From NCBI GenBank assembly GCA_001464995.1, contig LNEQ01000017.1, positions 1-47,519 on the forward strand: a DNA stretch of 47,519 bases, given 5' to 3'. The stretch comes from Actinobacteria bacterium Ga0077541 (GTDB taxonomy: Bacteria; Actinomycetota; Thermoleophilia; Miltoncostaeales; Miltoncostaeaceae). The notes beneath the pieces were generated by a model. It worked only from the letters and a program-made list of their open reading frames with translations, was not told where the DNA came from and did not search any database. Both the position numbers and the translations under genes were made by a program. This document shows positions 1 through 7,452 of this stretch, in pieces; position 1 is the first letter of the stretch, and every line of letters starts with the position of its first letter.

Positions 1-267
1 TCCGACGCGGCCGCGACGCCGGCCGATGTCGAGCAGGCGCTGCGGGAGGGTGTGGTCGAGGCGTGGATCGGCACCGAGGACCTGCGCCCCCGGCGGGTCC
101 ACATCGTCCTCCGGGGCGACGGGACCGGCGTGGTCGACGGGGTCGGCGCGATCGACCTCGACCTCACCGCGACGCTGTCGGCCTTCGACGAGGCCGTCGA
201 CATCCAGGCCCCGCGCGACGCCCGCGAGCTCGATCTCGACGAACTGGGCGGCCTCACCGGCGGCTAG
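1..267 (+). CDS. C-terminal part of a possible LppX/LprG-type lipoprotein (5' end outside window)
   Basis: The reading frame is open from base 1 to a TAG at 265-267, giving 88 residues with no upstream stop, so the gene starts outside the window. The tail alternates short beta-strand-like stretches (RRVHIVLRGDGTG, IDLDLTATLSAFDEAVDI) and ends with an 'I-x-A-P-x-D-A' turn. That pattern is familiar from the C-terminal half of LppX_LprAFG-type lipoproteins, which carry lipids across the actinobacterial envelope. The assignment rests on this pattern only, because the signal peptide and lipobox would lie outside the window. The stop codon TAG is part of a CTAG that forms the left edge of palindromic element A, so the original C-terminus may have been altered by that insertion. 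Confidence 0.4.
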   Translation, partial: SDAAATPADVEQALREGVVEAWIGTEDLRPRRVHIVLRGDGTGVVDGVGAIDLDLTATLSAFDEAVDIQAPRDARELDLDELGGLTGG

Positions 268-413
268 TGCGCGGCGGTTCCCGGCTTCGTCGGCCCTCGG
301 CCGACCGGGGTCGCATCGCCCTGCGGCGTCCTCGGCGGCCCCGATATTGAAATATCGGGGCTGAACTGCGTCCTTGCAGGGCGGGCGATTCGCTCGGGAA
401 CCGCATACGCACT
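264..413. repeat. Palindromic element, copy A (MITE-like)
   Basis: An imperfect inverted repeat of about 150 bp fills the gap between two convergent genes. The outer arms pair AGTGCGCGGCGGTTCCCG (266-283) with CGGGAACCGC-ATACGCACT (395-413). The centre is CCCCGATATT-GA-AATATCGGGG (339-360), a perfect 10-bp stem. It shares the blocks 'GGTTCCCGGCTT', 'CGGCC-CCGGCCG-CCGGG' and 'GATTCGCTCGGGAACCGC' with copy B at 7453. The left edge is CTAG. It probably also folds as a bidirectional transcription stop for the two convergent genes. No coding capacity was seen. Confidence 0.7.
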
Positions 414-418
414 GCTGG

Positions 419-874
419 TCAGGACGCGCGCTCGTCCCCGGCTTCCATCGCCTCCAGTTCCGCCACGTTGCGCCGGTCGAAGTCGTCGGTCCCGTCGGGT
501 TCGTCGAGGAACGCCGCGACGATCTCCCGCCCCATCGGCGGGCTGGTGAGCCGCAGCGACAGCGCGAGCACGTTGGCGTGGTTGTAGCGCCGGGCCATGC
601 GGGCGGTCTGCGGATCGGCGCACAACGCCGCGCGGACGCCGGCCACCTTGTTGGCGGCGATCGACGCGCCGGTGCCCGACCAGCAGCAGACGATGCCGCG
701 CTCGGCGCGCCCCTCGGCCACCTCCCGGGCCGCCGCGGCGCTCGCCGCGACCCACTCCTGGTCGCCGCCGGCGAGCGGCCCGTGGAGGCTCAGCTCGTGC
801 CCGCCGTCGCGCAGCGCCGCCAGCAGATCGTCGGTCAGGGCGGTGACCTCGTCCGACGCGATGGCGATCCTCAT
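419..874 (-). CDS. rpiB: Ribose-5-phosphate isomerase B family (RpiB/LacAB)
   Basis: A 151-residue protein of the RpiB/LacA/LacB fold, which interconverts ribose 5-phosphate and ribulose 5-phosphate in the cytosolic pentose phosphate pathway. It begins MRIAIASDE, and the family core is clear: 'CCWSGTGASIAANK', then 'VRAALC', 'A-x-MAR-x-YNHANVLALSLR'. The Cys at the start of the first motif sits where the catalytic Cys is found, and the NHANVL motif contacts the phosphate. Length matches the family (about 150). The ATG at 874 is preceded by a purine-rich GAGGGGG. The protein ends in an acidic tail. Some actinobacterial RpiB-like proteins act on other sugar phosphates, so the substrate is not proven. 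Confidence 0.9.
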   Translation of the reverse strand: MRIAIASDEVTALTDDLLAALRDGGHELSLHGPLAGGDQEWVAASAAAAREVAEGRAERGIVCCWSGTGASIAANKVAGVRAALCADPQTARMARRYNHANVLALSLRLTSPPMGREIVAAFLDEPDGTDDFDRRNVAELEAMEAGDERAS

Positions 875-902
875 GCTCCGGCCCCCTCTCTCACGACCCC
901 GC

Positions 903-908
903 TAATCT
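903..908 (+). promoter_or_regulatory. -10 box (TAATCT) of a leaderless promoter
   Basis: TAATCT lies 7 nt before the ATG at 916. No ribosome binding site fits in that space. This -10-to-start distance is what a transcript beginning at the A of the start codon would show. Confidence 0.55.
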
Positions 909-915
909 CGCACGC

Positions 916-1551
916 ATGATCATCCGCGGAGGGACCTTCGGGCCGGTGGCCACCAACACGTACATCGTCGCCGACGCGCGCGGCGGCTCGGCCTGGGTCG
1001 TCGACCCGGCCATGGGCTCGAGCGCCTGGGCCCACGAGACGCTCAGCCGCCTCGAGGCGACACCGGTCGCCGTGCTCGACACGCACGGGCACTGGGACCA
1101 CATCGTCGAGAACCACGTCTGGGCCGCCGAGGGCCTGCCGGTCTGGGTGGCCGGGGCCGACGCCGACTGGCTGGAGGCCCCCTCGCCCTTCAACCCCGCC
1201 CTCTTCGGCGACCTGCCGCCCACCCCCGGCGTGACCCCGGCCCGCCTGCTCGCCGACGGCGACGTGCTGGAGCTCGGCGACCTGCGCTTCCGCCTCCTGG
1301 CGACGCCGGGCCACTCGCCGGGCTGCATGGTCGCGCTGGAGGAGACCCACGGCGAGGCGCTCGTGGGCGACCTGGTCTTCGCCCAGGGCATCGGGCGCAC
1401 CGACTTCCCGCGCAGCGATCCGCGCGCCATGCTGGCGAGCCTCGAGCGGGTCTTCGCCGAGGTGCCGCGGGAGACGCGCATCTACCCCGGCCACGGGCCC
1501 TGGGCGGTCACGCTCGGCGAGGCCGAGCCGTACGCGCGGATGTTCATGTGA
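916..1551 (+). CDS. Metallo-beta-lactamase-fold hydrolase (glyoxalase II-like)
   Basis: A 211-residue single-domain MBL-fold hydrolase. The zinc motif THGHWDH gives H57, H59, D61 and H62. Further ligands are in GHSPG (about 135), the VGDLVF Asp (about 155) and the C-terminal GHGPW His (about 197). The layout resembles small glyoxalase-II-like thioesterases that hydrolyse S-acylglutathione-type or other thioesters, but it lacks the long C-terminal substrate domain of true GloB. It overlaps the downstream Mrp gene by 4 nt (GTGA), so the two are probably translated together. A role in thiol or Fe-S chemistry is suggested only by that context. The ATG at 916 follows a -10 box by 7 nt, consistent with a leaderless transcript. 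Confidence 0.85.
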   Translation: MIIRGGTFGPVATNTYIVADARGGSAWVVDPAMGSSAWAHETLSRLEATPVAVLDTHGHWDHIVENHVWAAEGLPVWVAGADADWLEAPSPFNPALFGDLPPTPGVTPARLLADGDVLELGDLRFRLLATPGHSPGCMVALEETHGEALVGDLVFAQGIGRTDFPRSDPRAMLASLERVFAEVPRETRIYPGHGPWAVTLGEAEPYARMFM

Positions 1552-2636
1552 GCGCGCCGACGCGCGAGGCGGTCGTGGAGCTGCTGCGGGCGGTCCACGA
1601 CCCCGAGCTGCACCGCAGCATCGTCGACCTCGGGATGGTCGGCGAGGTGGAGGTCCGCGGGGGGCACGTCACGGTCCCGATCCGCCTGACGATCGCCGGC
1701 TGCCCGCTGAAGGCCGAGATCCAGCGCCGCGTCACCGACGCCCTCGGCGGGATGCCCGGCGTCGAGATCGTGCAGGTCACCATGGACACGATGACCGACG
1801 AGGAGCGCCGCGCGCTGCGCTCCGGCCTCACCGGCGGCGACGACCGGCCCTCGCCCTTCGCGGCGGGCAGCCGCACCACGGTCATCGGCATCGCCTCGGG
1901 CAAGGGCGGCGTCGGCAAGTCGAGCATCACCGCCAACCTCGCGGTCGCGCTCGCGCGGACCGGCGCGACGGTCGGCCTGCTCGACGCCGACGTCTACGGC
2001 TACTCGATCCCGCGCATGATGGGGGTCACCCGTCCCGCCGTCGCCGTCGACGACCTGATGATGCCGATCGAGGCGCACGGCGTGCGCATGATGTCCATCG
2101 GGTTCCTCACCGAGGAGGACAGCCCGGTCATCTGGCGCGGGCCGATGCTGCACAAGGCCCTCACGAGCTTCGTCACCGAGGTCTGGTGGGACGATCCCGA
2201 CTACCTGCTGGTCGATCTGCCCCCGGGCACCGGCGACGTCGCCCTCTCGCTGGCGCAGCTTCTGCCGACGGCGTCGTTCGTCATCGTCACCACCCCGCAG
2301 CTCGCCGCCCAGCGCGTGGCGCGCCGCGCCGCCGCGATGGCCGCCCGCGTCAACCTGCCCGTGGCCGGCGTGATCGAGAACATGAGCTACTTCGTCGCGC
2401 CCGACACCGGCACGCGCTACGAGGTCTTCTCGGGGGGCGGGGGGCAGCTGCTGGCCTCGGAACTCGGCGTGCCGCTGCTCGGGAGGATCCCGCTCGAGCC
2501 CGCGGTCGCGGAGGCCGGCGACGGGGGGCTGCCGGTCGTCGCCGCCGACCCCGCCAGCCCGGCGGCCGTCGCGCTGCTGGAGACCGCCCGTGCGGTCGCC
2601 GCGGCCGTGCCCCGCCCGGTGGCCGCCCCCTCCTGA
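1548..2636 (+). CDS. mrp: Mrp/ApbC family Fe-S carrier P-loop ATPase
   Basis: A 362-residue protein with an N-terminal MIP18/DUF59 domain (about 1-80, including 'DPELHRSIVDLGMV' and 'AGCPLK') followed by a MinD/Mrp-type P-loop ATPase. The deviant Walker A 'GKGGVGKS' is at about 118-125, and 'ENMSYF' lies near residue 282. Such proteins carry and transfer [4Fe-4S] clusters. The cluster-binding Cys-x-x-Cys normally just after ENMSxF is absent: here the sequence reads VAPDTG. It starts at a GTG overlapping the upstream stop (GTGA). A ferredoxin gene follows 84 nt downstream and the SUF operon lies about 7.6 kb away, so the region has an Fe-S theme. Confidence 0.88.
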   Translation: MSAPTREAVVELLRAVHDPELHRSIVDLGMVGEVEVRGGHVTVPIRLTIAGCPLKAEIQRRVTDALGGMPGVEIVQVTMDTMTDEERRALRSGLTGGDDRPSPFAAGSRTTVIGIASGKGGVGKSSITANLAVALARTGATVGLLDADVYGYSIPRMMGVTRPAVAVDDLMMPIEAHGVRMMSIGFLTEEDSPVIWRGPMLHKALTSFVTEVWWDDPDYLLVDLPPGTGDVALSLAQLLPTASFVIVTTPQLAAQRVARRAAAMAARVNLPVAGVIENMSYFVAPDTGTRYEVFSGGGGQLLASELGVPLLGRIPLEPAVAEAGDGGLPVVAADPASPAAVALLETARAVAAAVPRPVAAPS

Positions 2637-2652
2637 ACCGGCGTCGCGCTGG

Positions 2653-2658
2653 TAGCAT
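2653..2658 (+). promoter_or_regulatory. Possible -10 box (TAGCAT) for the ferredoxin gene
   Basis: TAGCAT lies 62 nt upstream of the ferredoxin ATG and fits the TANNNT pattern seen before other genes here. The implied leader of about 55 nt ends in an AGGAA ribosome binding site (2709-2713). No convincing -35 box was seen. Confidence 0.3.
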
Positions 2659-2720
2659 CGCGCCTTCGCGCCCCCGCATCGACGGGGCGCCCGTCGCCCA
2701 CGACGCACGAGGAACGCTGA

Positions 2721-3032
2721 ATGGCCTACATCATCGCGGAGCCCTGCATCGGCACGAAGGACACCTCGTGTGCCGACGTCTGTCCCGTGGATTGCATCCA
2801 CCCGGCCGCGGGTGAGGAGCATCACGAGGAAGCCACGATGCTCTACATCGACCCGAACGAGTGCATCGACTGCGACGCGTGCGTCGAGGCATGCCCGGTG
2901 GACGCCACGATGGCCGAGGACGACGTCCCCGAGAAGTGGGAGATCTTCAAGGAGATCAACAAGGTCTACTTCGAGGACGGCCACGCGGCGGGCGAGAAGA
3001 TGGTCGCCGACTACCTTGCGAGCAAGGCATAG
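2721..3032 (+). CDS. fdxA: 7Fe ferredoxin (FdxA type)
   Basis: A 103-residue soluble electron carrier of the actinobacterial [3Fe-4S][4Fe-4S] ferredoxin family. Cysteines lie at C9, C17, C21, C25 and C48, C51, C54, C58. The second set is the classic C-x2-C-x2-C-x3-C-P pattern, while the first set has a widened spacing (C-x7-C-x3-C-P) typical of 7Fe ferredoxins. The acidic loop 'GEEHHEEAT' and the C-terminal 'EKMVADYLASKA' are also family-like. An AGGAA ribosome binding site sits 7 nt upstream of the ATG. The next gene begins inside its last codons. Confidence 0.93.
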   Translation: MAYIIAEPCIGTKDTSCADVCPVDCIHPAAGEEHHEEATMLYIDPNECIDCDACVEACPVDATMAEDDVPEKWEIFKEINKVYFEDGHAAGEKMVADYLASKA

Positions 3033-4332
3033 CCTGATCGTCCTGGCGGCGGCGGGGGCCCTCGGGCTCCCCGCCGCCGCAGCAGGCGCTCCTCCCTGGA
3101 GCGTCCCGGTGGACCTCAGCAGCCCGGGCCGGCAGCAACCCGGCGAGCCGTCGGTCGCCGTCGCGCCCGGAGGCCGGGCCATCGTCGCGTGGGCCCGGCG
3201 CGACGCCTCCCTCGCCCCGGGACGGGACGTGGTGCAGATCCGCCGGCGGGCCTCCGTCTCCGCGCCCTTCATCGGGCCCGTGACGCTGTCGCGCCGCGTG
3301 AGTAGCCCCTCCGCCCGGCCGGACACGGCCGCCACCGGCGGGCCGGCGCTCGCGGGCTGGACCGAGGGACCCCGGAGAGTGGCCCTGCGCCTCCTGCCGG
3401 CGACCGCCAGGCCGATCCCGGCGACGATTCTGGTCGAGGACGGGATCGTCGACCGCGATCCGATCGACGTCGGCGTGGCTCCGGGCGGCAGCGCCGTCGC
3501 GGTCTGGACCCGCCTTTCGGCGCTCGGCCGCGGGACCATCCGGGTCTCGGTCCGCTCGGCGGCCGACGGCACGTGGTCACCGCCCCGAGACCTCTCGGCC
3601 GACGGTGCGCGCCGCCCCGCCGTGGCGGTCGCCCCCGACGGATCGTCGGTCGTCGCCTGGGACCGCGACGGAGGCCTGGAGGTGGCCGCCGGCGACGCAT
3701 CCGGCGCGTTCTCGGCCCCGATCGTCCTGGCCACCGGCGCCGGCGCCCGCTTCCCGGCCGTGGCGGTGAACGCGGCCGGCGACGCCGTCGTCGCCTGGTT
3801 CGCCGGATCGGTGATGGTCGCCGAACGCCCGGCCGGAGGCGCCTTCGGCCCACCGCGGGCGATCTCGGACGAGGGAGGCCTGCCGGTGAACGACAGCCTC
3901 GGCGCGCCGGTGGTCGCCGTTCTGGACGAGGGCCGGGCGATCGCGGCCTGGCGGCGCCAGATCGGCGGCGCCTTCCGCGTCGAGGCGGCCGTGCGGCCCG
4001 CCGGATCCGGCTGGGGCGCGGCGGCGACGCTGTCCCCGCCGACCGCGCGCAACGCCGGTCGTCCCGCGCTCGGGACGAGCGCCGCAGGTCATGCGATCGT
4101 CAGCTGGTCCCAGCCGATCGGCGCCTCGCTCTCGGCGATCCGGGCCCGCGCGCTGCCGCGGGACGCGTCCGCATTCGGGCGCCTCGAGAACGTGAGCGGG
4201 CGCGACGGCCGCGGCACCGCGCCGTCGGTGGGCCTCGACGCGACCGGCCGCGCGGTGCTGGCCTGGCGCGAGGACCCGGTGGGGGGACCGGGGCGCTTCT
4301 TCCGGGCCGCGATCCGCTTCTCGCCCGGCTGA
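3016..4332 (+). CDS. Secreted repeat protein, probable seven-bladed beta-propeller
   Basis: A 438-residue protein of unknown function. The TTG at 3016, inside the ferredoxin's last codons, gives an immediate Sec signal peptide (MRARHSLIVLAAAGALGLPAA). The mature part contains seven variants of a 'P-x-VAV-x-x-x-G-x-AVVAW' repeat (EPSVAVAPGGRAIVAW, DVGVAPGGSAVAVW, RPAVAVAPDGSSVVAW, FPAVAVNAAGDAVVAW and others) spaced about 50-60 residues apart, as expected for propeller blades. The repeats look like BNR/sialidase-type or WD-like blades without recognisable catalytic residues. A paralogue lies at 8728-10077. It is probably an extracellular binding or structural protein. Longer frames starting near 2770 read through the ferredoxin and are not credible. 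Confidence 0.7.
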   Translation: MRARHSLIVLAAAGALGLPAAAAGAPPWSVPVDLSSPGRQQPGEPSVAVAPGGRAIVAWARRDASLAPGRDVVQIRRRASVSAPFIGPVTLSRRVSSPSARPDTAATGGPALAGWTEGPRRVALRLLPATARPIPATILVEDGIVDRDPIDVGVAPGGSAVAVWTRLSALGRGTIRVSVRSAADGTWSPPRDLSADGARRPAVAVAPDGSSVVAWDRDGGLEVAAGDASGAFSAPIVLATGAGARFPAVAVNAAGDAVVAWFAGSVMVAERPAGGAFGPPRAISDEGGLPVNDSLGAPVVAVLDEGRAIAAWRRQIGGAFRVEAAVRPAGSGWGAAATLSPPTARNAGRPALGTSAAGHAIVSWSQPIGASLSAIRARALPRDASAFGRLENVSGRDGRGTAPSVGLDATGRAVLAWREDPVGGPGRFFRAAIRFSPG

Positions 4333-4342
4333 GCGACCGGCG

Positions 4343-4648
4343 CTAGGGTCGGCGGCGCCCGCGTGAGGCGGCGCGCCGGGCGACCATCGTGGCGAGGACG
4401 ACCACGTTGATCCGGCGCACGACGGCGCGGGCGAGGATGCCGCACACCAGCGCGACGCCGAGGACGATCGCGACCAGCCCGAGGAAGCCGGGCCCGTTGC
4501 CGAGGACCGCGGCGATGGCGCAGCCGCCGAGCGCGAAGACGCCGCCGATGACGGCGGCCGCGATCCCCGCGAACGAGGCGACCCGCGCCTGGACGACGTC
4601 GGTGCCGGTGCGCGCGACCTGCCCCGCGATGCGCTTCGGGTCGCTCAC
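4343..4648 (-). CDS. Small membrane protein, unknown function
   Basis: A 101-residue protein with a charged N-terminus (MSDPKRIAGQVARTG), two hydrophobic segments (about 25-48, FAGIAAAVIGGVFALGGCAI; about 52-72, LGLVAIVLGVALVCGILA) and a strongly basic C-terminal tail (RRAASRGRRRP). It is likely an integral membrane protein with both ends in the cytoplasm. It is the last gene of a six-gene chain. Its GTG start overlaps the stop of the SnoaL-like gene by 4 nt, and GGAGGAG lies just upstream. No family was recognised. Confidence 0.7.
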   Translation of the reverse strand: MSDPKRIAGQVARTGTDVVQARVASFAGIAAAVIGGVFALGGCAIAAVLGNGPGFLGLVAIVLGVALVCGILARAVVRRINVVVLATMVARRAASRGRRRP

Positions 4649-5067
4649 CCCTCCTCCCCGTGGCCCGGCCGGATGATCAGCGAGGCGTGGTGCAGCGCGA
4701 TGCGCCACCCGGTCGCGTCGAGCACGAACAGGTTGGTCGCCGCCACCTCGGCGGCGGCCGTCCCGGCGCCCTCCGGGGCGGCCGAGGTGATGCGCTCCAC
4801 GCAGGTCACCCAGGCGACGGGGTCGTTCACGGTCACCTCCACGTCGACGATCTCGAACTCGATGTACCCCGTGTTGGCGAGGATCACCTCCCATCCGGAG
4901 CTGACCTCGTCCCATCCGCGCTGCCAGGGCATGCCCGGGTGCAGGCAGGCCACCCCGGGCGCCGGCGACCAGCACGCCTCCATCGCGGCGATGTCGAGGG
5001 CCTCCAGCGCGTCGTAGAAGCGCTGGTTGGCCGCCAGGACCTGCGCGGTGATCGCAGAGCGGGTCAA
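4645..5067 (-). CDS. SnoaL/NTF2-like domain protein
   Basis: A 140-residue SnoaL/DUF4440-type cone-barrel protein. The N-terminal helix 'ANQRFYDALEALDIAAMEACWSP', the mid-strand 'GWDEVSSGWEVIL' and the C-terminal 'LDATGWRIALHHAS' follow the family pattern (Y-x-A-x-x-x-x-D-x-x-x-M-x-x-x-W ... G-W-R-I-x-x-x-H-x-S). Members are small ketosteroid-isomerase-like enzymes or binding proteins. The substrate is unknown. The start is a TTG at 5067 in a TTGA overlap with the upstream stop, with GGAGG about 9 nt upstream. This is much better than a longer frame running antisense to the neighbour. Confidence 0.8.
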   Translation of the reverse strand: MTRSAITAQVLAANQRFYDALEALDIAAMEACWSPAPGVACLHPGMPWQRGWDEVSSGWEVILANTGYIEFEIVDVEVTVNDPVAWVTCVERITSAAPEGAGTAAAEVAATNLFVLDATGWRIALHHASLIIRPGHGEEG

Positions 5068-5846
5068 TTCATCCTCCGTCTCAGGTCCCGGACCGTCTCG
5101 AGCTGGGTCTCCATCGCCGCCGCGACGGGGTGGCCCGGGCGTTCGGCCAGGAACGCGGCGGCGGCCTCCTCGGCCTCGTCGTAGCGCCCGGCACCCGTCA
5201 GCAGCACCACGGCCGCCCGCGAGAGCTCCCCGTCGCCGGGCGCGACGATCAGGCCGAGCTCGACCGTCCACAGCGCCTGCGCCGGCATGCCCCGGCGCAG
5301 GTACGAGCCGCGCAGGTTGAGGAGCGTGCGGGCCAGGATCGCCCGCTCCGACACCGGGCGCAGATGGTCGGCCTGGAAGGGGATGCCGGCGGTGCGTGTG
5401 ACCAGCGCGGCGCAGTCGGCCGGCGCCAGAGGGGCCCAGCCGTTGTAGGGGTCGATGTACCGCGGGCCGGGACCGTCGAGGTCGGCGATCACGAAGTGCC
5501 CGGGAAGGCCGATGCCCTCGATGCTCCCGCCCGCGCGGCGCGCGACGGCGATGGCCAGTGTGCAGAGGGCGATCGGGATTCCGCGGCGGCGCTCGAGCAC
5601 GGCGGTCAGGAACGAGTTGGCCGGATCGTCGTAGTCGTCCATGGCCCCGTGGAAGCCCGCCTCGCGCAGCACCGCCACCGTCCCCGACGCGCGGGCGTCG
5701 GCCGCGAGCGCATCCACCTGAACGAGGCCGGCCTCCACGTCGACGCGCGGGTCGGCCTCGGCGCAGATGAGGAGGTTGGCCTCGGCGAGATCCGGCCGCT
5801 CCTCGCCGAGGAGGGCGGCGAAGCGCTCCCTGTCCCGCGCGCTCAC
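5064..5846 (-). CDS. SirB1/transglutaminase-like protein with C-terminal TPR-like helices
   Basis: A 260-residue SirB1/Transglut_core2 family protein. The fingerprint 'NSFLTAVLERRRGIPIALCTLAIAVARR' includes the Cys at the transglutaminase-like catalytic position, and the later 'GIGLPGHFVI' and 'YIDPYNGW' supply the His and Asp region. The last about 90 residues are TPR-like helices (LLNLRGSYLRRG-x-P-x-x-ALWTVELGL, 'AGRYDEAEEAAAAFLAERPGHP'). Family members have no firmly established biochemical role. It starts at GTG 5846, overlapping the upstream stop by 4 nt, and lies in the middle of the six-gene coupled chain. Confidence 0.82.
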   Translation of the reverse strand: MSARDRERFAALLGEERPDLAEANLLICAEADPRVDVEAGLVQVDALAADARASGTVAVLREAGFHGAMDDYDDPANSFLTAVLERRRGIPIALCTLAIAVARRAGGSIEGIGLPGHFVIADLDGPGPRYIDPYNGWAPLAPADCAALVTRTAGIPFQADHLRPVSERAILARTLLNLRGSYLRRGMPAQALWTVELGLIVAPGDGELSRAAVVLLTGAGRYDEAEEAAAAFLAERPGHPVAAAMETQLETVRDLRRRMN

Positions 5847-6127
5847 GCCGCTGCGCCGGCGAGGAGAGCCGCCTCGGCCTCGTGGGCGGCCGCCCGGCAG
5901 AGGGCCTGCACCACCTTGCGCGCAGCGGCGGCGTCGTCGCCGCCGGCCGACGGGTCGACGGCGCGGGCGAGCCCGGCGGCGGCGGCCACGAGCGCTCCCG
6001 GGCCGAGTCCCGACGCGTGCCGCGCGGCCTGCGACAGCAGGGCCGGGGCGACCGGATCGCGCCGCACGAGCGCGATCTCGCACTGGGCGAGCGCCGCGCA
6101 GAGGCGGACCGCCTCGGACGGGCTCAT
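5843..6127 (-). CDS. Small alanine-rich helical protein, unknown function
   Basis: A 94-residue protein, almost entirely predicted helix (runs of A, L, R, E), with three Cys residues and no signal peptide or membrane segment. I recognise no family. The gene is credible because it fills exactly the space between two recognisable genes: its ATG overlaps the amidohydrolase stop (ATGA) and its TGA overlaps the GTG of the SirB1-like gene. It may be an adaptor or a subunit of a neighbour. Confidence 0.6.
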   Translation of the reverse strand: MSPSEAVRLCAALAQCEIALVRRDPVAPALLSQAARHASGLGPGALVAAAAGLARAVDPSAGGDDAAAARKVVQALCRAAAHEAEAALLAGAAA

Positions 6128-6960
6128 CCGATCCACCTGCGCAGGTTGCCACCCATCACCGCGGAGCGCTCCCCGTCCGTCCAGCCGGCCAGGCGCGCCG
6201 CGGCGCCCACCAGCCCGAGCGCCGTCGCGTGCTCCCCGTAGGGCCGGTCGGAGCCGAAGCAGAGCCGCCCGGGCGGGAGGACCGTCAGATCGGCGAGCGC
6301 GGCGAGCGACGTGTCGAGCATCACGTCCGGCCACTCCCCGAGGCGCGCGGCGAGGGCGCGGGCGTCGCCGCGGCCGGCGTGGGCGAGGATGATCCGCGCG
6401 CCCGGCACCGCGGCCACGAGCGACCCGATCGGGCCGGCCAGCTCGCGCGCGCCGTAGCCGGCGTGGATCGTGACCGGCCAGCCGCGGCGGGCCGCCGCCG
6501 CCACCGCCGCGACCACCTCGGGCGCCTCCGGGCGGAAGCGCTGAGCCACCGGGTGCAGCTTGAGGCCGCGCGCGCCGCCCGCGGCGGCTGCCTCCAGGGC
6601 GTCGAGGGCGCCCGGGCCCATCGGGTCGATCCGGCAGAAGGGGACGATGCGGCCCGGATGACGCCCGGCGGCCTCGAGCACGGCGGCGTTCGCCGCGGTG
6701 AAGCGGCCGTCGGCCCCCGGCTCGTTGGCCGGGAAGCACACGGCGGCGGCGATCCCCCAGCGGTCGAGGTCGGCCACGAGCGCGTCCGGATCGAGCGCGT
6801 GGCCGTCGGCGTCGCGGCCGAGGTGGACGTGGGCGTCCACGGAGCCCGCGCGGGGCAGGTCGCCGAGGCCGTCCTCCAGCGTCTGCTCGAGCGCCGCGAG
6901 CGCCGCGAGGTCGGCGCCGGCGGCCGCGAGCACGGCCGCGTCCTCGCCCCAGACCCTCAT
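6124..6960 (-). CDS. Metal-dependent amidohydrolase (amidohydrolase_2 family)
   Basis: A 278-residue TIM-barrel hydrolase of the amidohydrolase-2 group. The visible motifs are VDAHVHLG (the first HxH, about 41-47), 'GLKLHP' (the Lys/His strand, about 133-138), 'TIHAGYG' (about 163), 'ILAHAGR' (about 190) and 'FGSDRPYG' (about 238, the catalytic Asp). Members include non-oxidative decarboxylases and lactonases, and the substrate cannot be read here. The stretch before VDAHVH (about 40 residues) is family-atypical and helical. It overlaps both neighbours by 4 nt (ATGA junctions), so it is translationally coupled to the thioesterase upstream. Confidence 0.82.
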   Translation of the reverse strand: MRVWGEDAAVLAAAGADLAALAALEQTLEDGLGDLPRAGSVDAHVHLGRDADGHALDPDALVADLDRWGIAAAVCFPANEPGADGRFTAANAAVLEAAGRHPGRIVPFCRIDPMGPGALDALEAAAAGGARGLKLHPVAQRFRPEAPEVVAAVAAAARRGWPVTIHAGYGARELAGPIGSLVAAVPGARIILAHAGRGDARALAARLGEWPDVMLDTSLAALADLTVLPPGRLCFGSDRPYGEHATALGLVGAAARLAGWTDGERSAVMGGNLRRWIG

Positions 6961-7442
6961 GGCCCGGCTGCGCCCTCGAAGCCCTCGATCGCGACCCGCA
7001 TCGCCTCGGGCACGCGCGACGGGCGGCCTCCGTACCCGGCGAGCCCCACCAGCACCAGCGTCGCGGTGGCGAGCGGCGCGCCGCCGGGCTCACCGTCCGC
7101 GATGCGCTCGAGGCGGGCCTCCATCGTGTGGCTGCTGCGCCCCAGGTCGCTCACCCGTACGAACGCCTCGATCTCGTCGTCGAAACGCGCCGAGGCCAGG
7201 TAGTCGATGTGCAGAGAGCGCACCACGAAGTGGTGGCCCTCCGGACCGAGCGGCGGGATGCCGAGGTGCCGCCGGTAGGCGAGCACGGCGCGGTCGATGT
7301 GGTGCGGGTAGCGGGCGTAGTAGACGACGGCTCCGAGGTCGGTCTCGGCGATGTCCACGCGCGAGCGGGCGCTGAAGCGGAACGGCGGGACGCGGTCGGT
7401 GGGACCGGCGTCGGCCGTGGGGCGGCGATCGGTGGCGGGCAT
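6957..7442 (-). CDS. Hot-dog fold acyl-CoA thioesterase (YbgC/FadM-like)
   Basis: A 161-residue 4HBT-type thioesterase. The catalytic motif 'VDIAETDLGAVVYYARYPHHIDRA' matches the YbgC/FadM pattern with the Asp before L-G, and 'HIDYLASARFDDEIEAFVRV' is the usual second strand pair. It probably hydrolyses a cytosolic acyl-CoA. An about 20-residue Pro/Arg-rich N-terminal extension precedes the domain, so a shorter start is possible. It is the first gene of the six-gene minus-strand chain, with palindromic element B immediately upstream. Confidence 0.83.
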   Translation of the reverse strand: MPATDRRPTADAGPTDRVPPFRFSARSRVDIAETDLGAVVYYARYPHHIDRAVLAYRRHLGIPPLGPEGHHFVVRSLHIDYLASARFDDEIEAFVRVSDLGRSSHTMEARLERIADGEPGGAPLATATLVLVGLAGYGGRPSRVPEAMRVAIEGFEGAAGP

Positions 7443-7452
7443 CGGCCGCAGG

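Noticed and set aside
264-413. CRISPR-like or tRNA-like structure in the palindromic elements
   Set aside because: There is no regular repeat-spacer pattern or cloverleaf. The repeats are inverted, not tandem.
1482-4052. An 856-codon open frame on the minus strand opposite mrp, ferredoxin and the repeat protein
   Set aside because: It is antisense to clearly conserved genes. Its product is low-complexity Arg/Ala/Gly/Pro-rich sequence typical of high-GC shadow frames.
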